From NCBI GenBank assembly GCA_021325695.1, contig JAJTCR010000058.1, positions 1 to 11,530 of the forward strand: a stretch of DNA of 11,530 bases. The letters are read 5' to 3'. This document shows positions 7,641-11,530 of the stretch, one piece after another; the stretch's first letter is position 1, and the number at the start of each line of letters is the position of its first letter. Both the position numbers and the translations under genes were made by a program. Source of the DNA: Steroidobacteraceae bacterium (lineage in GTDB: Bacteria > Pseudomonadota > Gammaproteobacteria > Steroidobacterales > Steroidobacteraceae). The notes under the pieces were generated by a model. That model searched no databases, was not told the DNA's origin, and saw only the letters and a list, made by a program, of their open reading frames with translations.

Positions 7641-8792
7641 ATGGAATACGACGTCATCGTGGTCGGGGCGGGCATTGCCGGCGCCTCGATCGCCTACGAA
7701 CTGGCCCGCTCCTGCCGCGTCTGCGTCGTCGAGGGGGAAACCCGGCCCGGTTATCACGCCACGGGGCGTTCAGCGGCCCTTTTCGCCCCGTCGTATGGCG
7801 GCCGCGAAATACGGGCGCTGACGCGGGCGAGCCTGGCGTTCTTCCGGGACCCGGGCCGTGCATTCGGCGAGCAGCCGTTGCTCTCGCCGCGGGGCTGCAT
7901 GTACGTCGCCCGCGACGACCAGCGGGTCCGGCTCGAAGCGATGGTCCGGGACCTGCGATCGTCCGGCAGCCGCGTCACCACGATCGACGCCGGCGCGGCG
8001 CGCCTGTACGTCCCCCGCCTGCGACCCGGCCACGTCGTGACCGCGGCCTTCGACGCCGATGCCATGGACATCGACGTCGATGCGCTGCACCAGGGGTTCC
8101 TGCGCGGCGCACGTGCGTCGGGCGCCGAACTCGTCAAGGGATGCTGGGTCGAGCGTGTCGAGCGAATGCAGGGGCGCTGGTGCATCGAAACGGCGGCCGG
8201 CACCGTGACGGCACCGACGCTCGTCAATGCCGCGGGTGCGTGGGCCGACGTCGTCGCGGAACACTGCGGCGCGCGCGCCCTCGGGATGCAGGCGTTGCGG
8301 CGCACGGCGGCCCTCGTCGACGCACCCGACGGCAGCGACGTACGCACCTGGCCGGCGGTGATCGATGCGGACGAACTGTTCTACTTCAAACCCGAGGCCG
8401 GCCAGCTGCTGTTGTCGCCTGCGGACGAAACCCCGACCCCGCCCTGCGACGTGCTGCCCGACGAGCTCGACATCGCCATCGCGGTCGACCGTGTGCAGGC
8501 CGCGCTCGAACTCGACGTGCGGCACGTGAAGCGCAGCTGGGCCGGCCTGCGCACCTTCGCGCCGGACCGCGTCCCGGTCGTGGGTTTCGACGTTCGCGTG
8601 CCCGGGCTGTTCTGGTGTGCCGGGCAGGGCGGGTACGGCATCCAGTCGGCGCCGGCGCTCGCGCGCGCGGCGGCGGCGCTGGTGCTGCGCCAGCCGTTGC
8701 CACCGGACATCGCGGCGGAAGGACTGGACGCCGCGGCCGTTTCCCCAGCACGCTTCGAACCGTCGCCTGCCGCAGCGGCGTCGCTGGGATGA
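7641..8792 (+). CDS. FAD-dependent D-amino-acid dehydrogenase, D-arginine dehydrogenase (DauA/DADH)-like
   Basis: A 383-residue flavoprotein of the DAO family. Such enzymes oxidise a D-amino acid to the 2-oxo acid and ammonia, usually passing electrons to the respiratory chain. The N-terminal Rossmann motif is GAGIAG (residues 9-14) with Glu31 ending the second strand. The next blocks match my recollection of Pseudomonas aeruginosa D-arginine dehydrogenase closely and collinearly: PGYHATGRSAA, EQPLLSPR, DALHQGFLRG, LVNAAGAW, FYFKPEAG, WAGLRTFAPD and GQGGYGIQSA. Carboxylate-binding residues of that enzyme (Tyr53, Arg222, Tyr249, Arg305) fall at Tyr52, Arg221, Tyr248 and Arg304 here. Glu87, which holds the D-arginine side chain, is Cys86, so the substrate is probably different. 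ATG at 7641 gives the canonical start; GGAG abuts it, so the ribosome site is poor, and TTG at 7611 is an alternative. It is divergent from the receptor operon and 34 bases ahead of the XRE-cupin gene. Confidence 0.88.
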   Translation: MEYDVIVVGAGIAGASIAYELARSCRVCVVEGETRPGYHATGRSAALFAPSYGGREIRALTRASLAFFRDPGRAFGEQPLLSPRGCMYVARDDQRVRLEAMVRDLRSSGSRVTTIDAGAARLYVPRLRPGHVVTAAFDADAMDIDVDALHQGFLRGARASGAELVKGCWVERVERMQGRWCIETAAGTVTAPTLVNAAGAWADVVAEHCGARALGMQALRRTAALVDAPDGSDVRTWPAVIDADELFYFKPEAGQLLLSPADETPTPPCDVLPDELDIAIAVDRVQAALELDVRHVKRSWAGLRTFAPDRVPVVGFDVRVPGLFWCAGQGGYGIQSAPALARAAAALVLRQPLPPDIAAEGLDAAAVSPARFEPSPAAAASLG

Positions 8793-8814
8793 CGACGGCG
8801 GGACGCGGGTCACC

Positions 8815-8821
8815 AAGAGGA
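8815..8821 (+). promoter_or_regulatory. Shine-Dalgarno of the XRE-cupin gene
   Basis: AAGAGGA lies five bases before ATG 8827. It fixes the start of the regulator and rules out longer in-frame starts that would overlap the dehydrogenase gene. Confidence 0.7.
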
Positions 8822-8826
8822 ACCAC

Positions 8827-9495
8827 ATGGAACGAAGCGGCACCACGCTCGGCGCCCTGATCCGCGCATTGCGCCAGCGCCACGGCTGGACGCTGCGCCA
8901 GATGAGCGAGAAGGTCGGCATTCCCTTGTCGACGCTGGCCAAGGTCGAGTCCGACAAGCTCTCGCTGACCTACGACAAGCTGCAGCAACTCACGACGCGG
9001 CTGGGCATGACGATGGCCGAATTCCTCGCGCAGGACGAGTCGGCGCGCGGAGCGACGGGCCCCGTCGTCACCGCACGTCGCAGCCTGGCGTCCGACGAGA
9101 CCTCGATCCGGGTCGAGACGCCGAACTACGACTACCAGTACCTGTGCGCCGACCTGCGCGAGAAGCGGATGGTGCCGATCCTCGCCCGCATCCGCGCGCA
9201 CGACCTCGGCGAGTTCGGCGAACTCGTGCACCACCAGGGCGAGGAATTCATCTACGTGCTCGAGGGCGCGATCACGGTGCACCTCCAGTTCTACACGCCC
9301 ATCGTCCTGCGCGTGGGCCAGGGCATCTATCTCGACAGCACGATGGGCCACGCCTACGTGGCCAAGGACTGCGAAAGCGCGCTGGTGCTCGCCGTGTGCT
9401 CGGCCGAGGACGCGGAACTCGATCGCGAACTGATCCAGCTGGTCGAGAACGAACTGCAGGACGTGACCGCGTCGCGCGAACCGCCCGACGACTGA
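8827..9495 (+). CDS. XRE-family transcriptional regulator with C-terminal cupin domain
   Basis: A 222-residue DNA-binding regulator. Residues about 8-66 form a lambda-repressor-like helix-turn-helix (LGALIRALRQRHGWTLRQM, then VGIPLSTLAKVESDKLSLT), which binds short palindromes as a dimer. Residues about 105-192 form a cupin barrel. Its first motif is GELVHHQGEEFIYVLEG, giving His135/His136 and Glu140 as likely metal or ligand residues, and its second is LRVGQGIYLDSTMGHAY with His175. Proteins with this layout often sense amino acids or polyamines and control adjacent catabolic genes; PuuR is a known example of the layout. It follows the dehydrogenase gene by 34 bases and is probably co-transcribed, so it may also control itself. 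The divergent palindrome at 7539-7558 is its most likely target in view. Architecture is clear; ligand and whether it represses or activates are not. Confidence 0.92.
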   Translation: MERSGTTLGALIRALRQRHGWTLRQMSEKVGIPLSTLAKVESDKLSLTYDKLQQLTTRLGMTMAEFLAQDESARGATGPVVTARRSLASDETSIRVETPNYDYQYLCADLREKRMVPILARIRAHDLGEFGELVHHQGEEFIYVLEGAITVHLQFYTPIVLRVGQGIYLDSTMGHAYVAKDCESALVLAVCSAEDAELDRELIQLVENELQDVTASREPPDD

Positions 9496-9500
9496 GCGCA

Positions 9501-9566
9501 CGCGGCGCGGGCCGACGCAGCCGCGGGTTGATGCCGGGTTCCGGTCGTTCGTGCCTTTTCCCGGCA
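9501..9566 (+). other. Two inverted repeats in the spacer after the XRE-cupin gene
   Basis: The 152-base gap 9496-9647 holds CGCGGC (9501-9506) paired with GCCGCG (9520-9525). It also holds a perfect 7-base pair TGCCGGG (9532-9538) with CCCGGCA (9560-9566) around a 21-base loop. Neither is followed by a run of T, so they are not classic intrinsic terminators, though either could stop or slow transcription or bind a protein. A TAGCCT at 9606-9611 is a weak -10 candidate for the kinase gene without a good -35. Confidence 0.2.
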
Positions 9567-9647
9567 GCTTCGTCGCAGCGCGTGGTGCGCGGCACGCGTC
9601 GGGAGTAGCCTCGCGAGCATCGACGCCCACTGGCCGTGGGGTTCGCA

Positions 9648-10712
9648 ATGACACAGCGTGCCTGGAACGTACCGCCGGCGAGCCTGGTGTTCGGCCTGCT
9701 CGTGTGCCTCGCGCTGTCTACGCAGTTCCTGTTCCAGCGCCACTTGTACGACGAGTGGTCCGTGGCGGCGATCGCCTCGGCGTGGATCCGCATCCTCGCC
9801 GGGTACGTCGGGGTGGCCGCGTCCATCGTCGCGGCGTTGTGGCTGGCGGGGCATCTCGCGGTGCGCCGCGCGGTCGCGCAGGTCGCATGGTTCTGCGTTG
9901 CACTGCTCGCCGGCGCCTGGCTGGGCGAATGGAGCGCACTCTGGGTCCAGTGGGGCGCACGACCGACCGCAGACTTCGCTGCGATGCTGCCCCGGGTGCT
10001 GCGCTGGCTCCCGATCGGCCTCGTGGCCGGCGCGATCCTCGTCGCACGCGAGCGGACGCGCGACATCGCGGCACGACTGCACGCGCTGGAGGTCCGCCGG
10101 TTGCAGATCGAACAGCAGCAGACGGCGGTGCAGCTGCAGGTGCTGCAGTCGCAGATCGAACCGCATTTCCTGTTCAACACGCTCGCGACGATCCGGCGGC
10201 TGCAGCACACGGACCCGGCGCGCGGACAGGAGACGCTGGCCGGGTTCATCGACTACCTGAAGTCGTCGCTGCCGGAAATGCGCAGCACGGAGACGACGCT
10301 CGGCCGTGAGCTGGACCTCATCGGCGCGTACCTCGACGTCCTGCAGGTCCGCATGGGCGACCGGCTCCGCGTGCAGATCGACGCGGCACCGTCGTTGCGC
10401 CGCCAGCGCATCCCGCCGCTGTCGATCGCGACGCTCGTCGAAAACGCGATCAAGCACGGCATCGGCAGCCTCCTCGAGGGCGGCACGGTCTCGGTCAGCG
10501 CCTGGATCGACGAAGGCGCGCTCCACGTGCGCGTCGCCGACACGGGGCTCGGCTTTGCCGCGTCGGAGGGCACCGGCACCGGGCTCGCGAACCTCCGCAT
10601 GCGCCTGCGCGCCCTCTACGGCGACGCCGGCGGGCTGACCCTCGCACCGAACGCACCGCGCGGGTTTGCCGCGACGTTGCGGGTGCCGGCGACACGAGAC
10701 GGGTATGACTGA
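9648..10712 (+). CDS. LytS/AlgZ-type sensor histidine kinase
   Basis: A 354-residue inner-membrane kinase. Four hydrophobic helices lie at about 11-29, 38-68, 74-100 and 112-133, with no large periplasmic domain, so the signal is probably read in or at the membrane. A coiled-coil stretch (about 135-168) leads to the His_kinase domain, with the phospho-acceptor in QIEPHFLFNTL (His173). The ATPase domain follows with the N box LVENAIKHG (Asn266), G1 box DTGLGF (298-303) and G2 box GTGTGL (308-313). All residues needed for catalysis are present. Partners of this class are normally LytTR DNA-binding response regulators; none is in the window, but one would be expected past the right edge. ATG at 9648 was chosen, with GGGG a few bases upstream; GTG at 9636 is an alternative adding four residues. 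It overlaps the next gene by 8 bases. Confidence 0.93.
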   Translation: MTQRAWNVPPASLVFGLLVCLALSTQFLFQRHLYDEWSVAAIASAWIRILAGYVGVAASIVAALWLAGHLAVRRAVAQVAWFCVALLAGAWLGEWSALWVQWGARPTADFAAMLPRVLRWLPIGLVAGAILVARERTRDIAARLHALEVRRLQIEQQQTAVQLQVLQSQIEPHFLFNTLATIRRLQHTDPARGQETLAGFIDYLKSSLPEMRSTETTLGRELDLIGAYLDVLQVRMGDRLRVQIDAAPSLRRQRIPPLSIATLVENAIKHGIGSLLEGGTVSVSAWIDEGALHVRVADTGLGFAASEGTGTGLANLRMRLRALYGDAGGLTLAPNAPRGFAATLRVPATRDGYD

Positions 10713-11530
10713 TGCCGCGATCTCGCGTCGACCCTGGTCGGCCGGCGGCGTCCTGCGCGGAACGTGCGTCCGGAACGTCGCCGGTGCCGCAATCGGCGGA
10801 CTGCTGATCGCGACGATCGAGTTCGCGTTGACGCGCGGCACGGTGCAGTTCGATCCCGTCGAGCAGGGCCTGTGGCTGGTGCGACTGTCGCTGCACTGGT
10901 CGTTGGCGGCGCTGCCGCTGGGCCTCGCATTCACGTGGGTGGAGCGCCGGCGTGCGGGCAGTGGCCCATCGCGACTCGGCTACGTTCTTGCCGTCCTGAC
11001 CGGCGCAGCGGTTGGCGCAGTCATCGTGGCCCTGCACGGGAAGTACGCCGACCCTGCCATCGCACAGACGGCCGTCGGGCTCGATCTCCCGCTCGAGGAT
11101 CGCTTCCTCTACGGGCTCTGGCAGCTCTCGTTCTGGGGCACGGTCGGCGCCTTCCTGCACGCGGCCGAACTTCAGCGCCGACGCGGCGTGCTCTCCCTGC
11201 AGCAGGGAGAACTGGCGCGACTGCACGGCGAGATGCGCCTGGCCGACGCCCGGCTGGCCGCGCTGCACGCGCAGGTCGAACCGGAATTCCTGCTGGCGAC
11301 CCTCGACACGGTCGAACGACTGTATGCGCGCGACGTCACCGCGGCCGATGCCGTGCTCGACGCGCTGATCCAGTTCCTGCGCGAGGCCACGCCGCTGCTG
11401 CGCGGCGGGTCATCCACACTGCCCCAGGAATGCCGATTGCTCCAGCTTTACCTGGACATCCCGGGAGGACCCCAGGCAGCGTCGACCGAACACCAGGTCG
11501 ACGTGCCACCGACGCTCCGGTGCGGTCTCC
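10705..11530 (+). CDS. Second LytS-type membrane sensor protein lacking the phospho-acceptor histidine, 5' part (runs off right edge)
   Basis: 275 codons are visible from ATG 10705, which overlaps the end of the preceding kinase gene by 8 bases (ATGACTGA), so the two are translationally coupled. Hydrophobic segments lie at about 26-43, 58-77, 92-110 and 135-152. They are followed by a coiled coil rich in Leu, Gln and Arg (about 155-190), the same plan as its neighbour. At the place of the kinase's PHFLFNTL motif it reads PEFLLATL: the histidine is Glu194 and the conserved Asn is Ala. The region after it (LDALIQFLREATPLLRG) still aligns with the DHp helix of the neighbour (LAGFIDYLKSSLPEMRS). 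The ATPase part lies beyond the window. It looks like a paralogue from tandem duplication that has lost autophosphorylation, perhaps serving as a heterodimer partner or receptor. A sequencing error is unlikely, because two positions differ and the frame is intact. Confidence 0.8.
   Translation, partial: MTDAAISRRPWSAGGVLRGTCVRNVAGAAIGGLLIATIEFALTRGTVQFDPVEQGLWLVRLSLHWSLAALPLGLAFTWVERRRAGSGPSRLGYVLAVLTGAAVGAVIVALHGKYADPAIAQTAVGLDLPLEDRFLYGLWQLSFWGTVGAFLHAAELQRRRGVLSLQQGELARLHGEMRLADARLAALHAQVEPEFLLATLDTVERLYARDVTAADAVLDALIQFLREATPLLRGGSSTLPQECRLLQLYLDIPGGPQAASTEHQVDVPPTLRCGL

Noticed and set aside
7484..7675. A longer receptor protein with a 64-residue N-terminal extension.
   Set aside because: It would place codons across the promoter and inverted repeats and run into the divergent gene; the internal ATG 7483 has a strong Shine-Dalgarno and a normal signal peptide.
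9354..10934. A 526-codon minus-strand open frame opposite the sensor kinase gene.
   Set aside because: The plus strand there encodes an intact kinase with all boxes; the antisense product has no recognisable domain.
1..11530. CRISPR arrays, tRNA or rRNA genes, transposases, integrases or phage genes.
   Set aside because: I saw no spaced direct repeats, no RNA gene and no mobile-element protein on either strand.

Overview
The window is GC-rich DNA with strong third-position G/C bias and nine genes packed in two divergent groups. A TonB-dependent receptor, a Tat-exported enzyme, an alphabet of LytS-type kinases and the codon style point to a Gram-negative bacterium, most likely a gammaproteobacterium related to Xanthomonadales or Steroidobacter-like lineages. 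That placement is an inference from gene content; there is no marker gene here.

Left half, minus strand (7483 down to 1): a probable five-gene operon. In transcription order it encodes a TonB-dependent outer-membrane receptor (7483-5288), a secreted serine hydrolase of the beta-lactamase/CubicO type with a C-terminal membrane anchor (5280-3280), a Tat-exported M19 'renal dipeptidase' family protein (3104-1944), a YkvI-family membrane transporter (1912-809) and a POT-family peptide:proton symporter (809 to beyond the left edge). Gaps are 7, 175, 31 and -1 bases.

Middle (7484-7640): a 157-base divergent intergenic region. It holds a good Shine-Dalgarno, a perfect TTGACA -35 with a plausible -10 for the receptor operon, and an inverted repeat overlapping that -35.

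Right half, plus strand: a D-arginine-dehydrogenase-like FAD amino-acid dehydrogenase (7641-8792) followed after 34 bases by an XRE-cupin regulator (8827-9495). After a 152-base gap comes a LytS/AlgZ-type sensor histidine kinase (9648-10712), overlapped by 8 bases by a second, similar protein (10705 to beyond the right edge) in which the phospho-accepting histidine is replaced by glutamate.

Proposed working model (inference): peptides enter through the receptor, are trimmed in the periplasm by the serine hydrolase and the M19 enzyme, and the products cross the inner membrane by the POT and YkvI carriers. The dehydrogenase oxidises a released D-amino acid, and the XRE-cupin protein controls both arms through the divergent promoter region. 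The presence together of an S12-type serine hydrolase, an M19 peptidase and a D-amino-acid dehydrogenase suggests a locus for using peptides that contain D-residues, such as peptidoglycan fragments or non-ribosomal peptides. The kinase pair is probably a separate unit.
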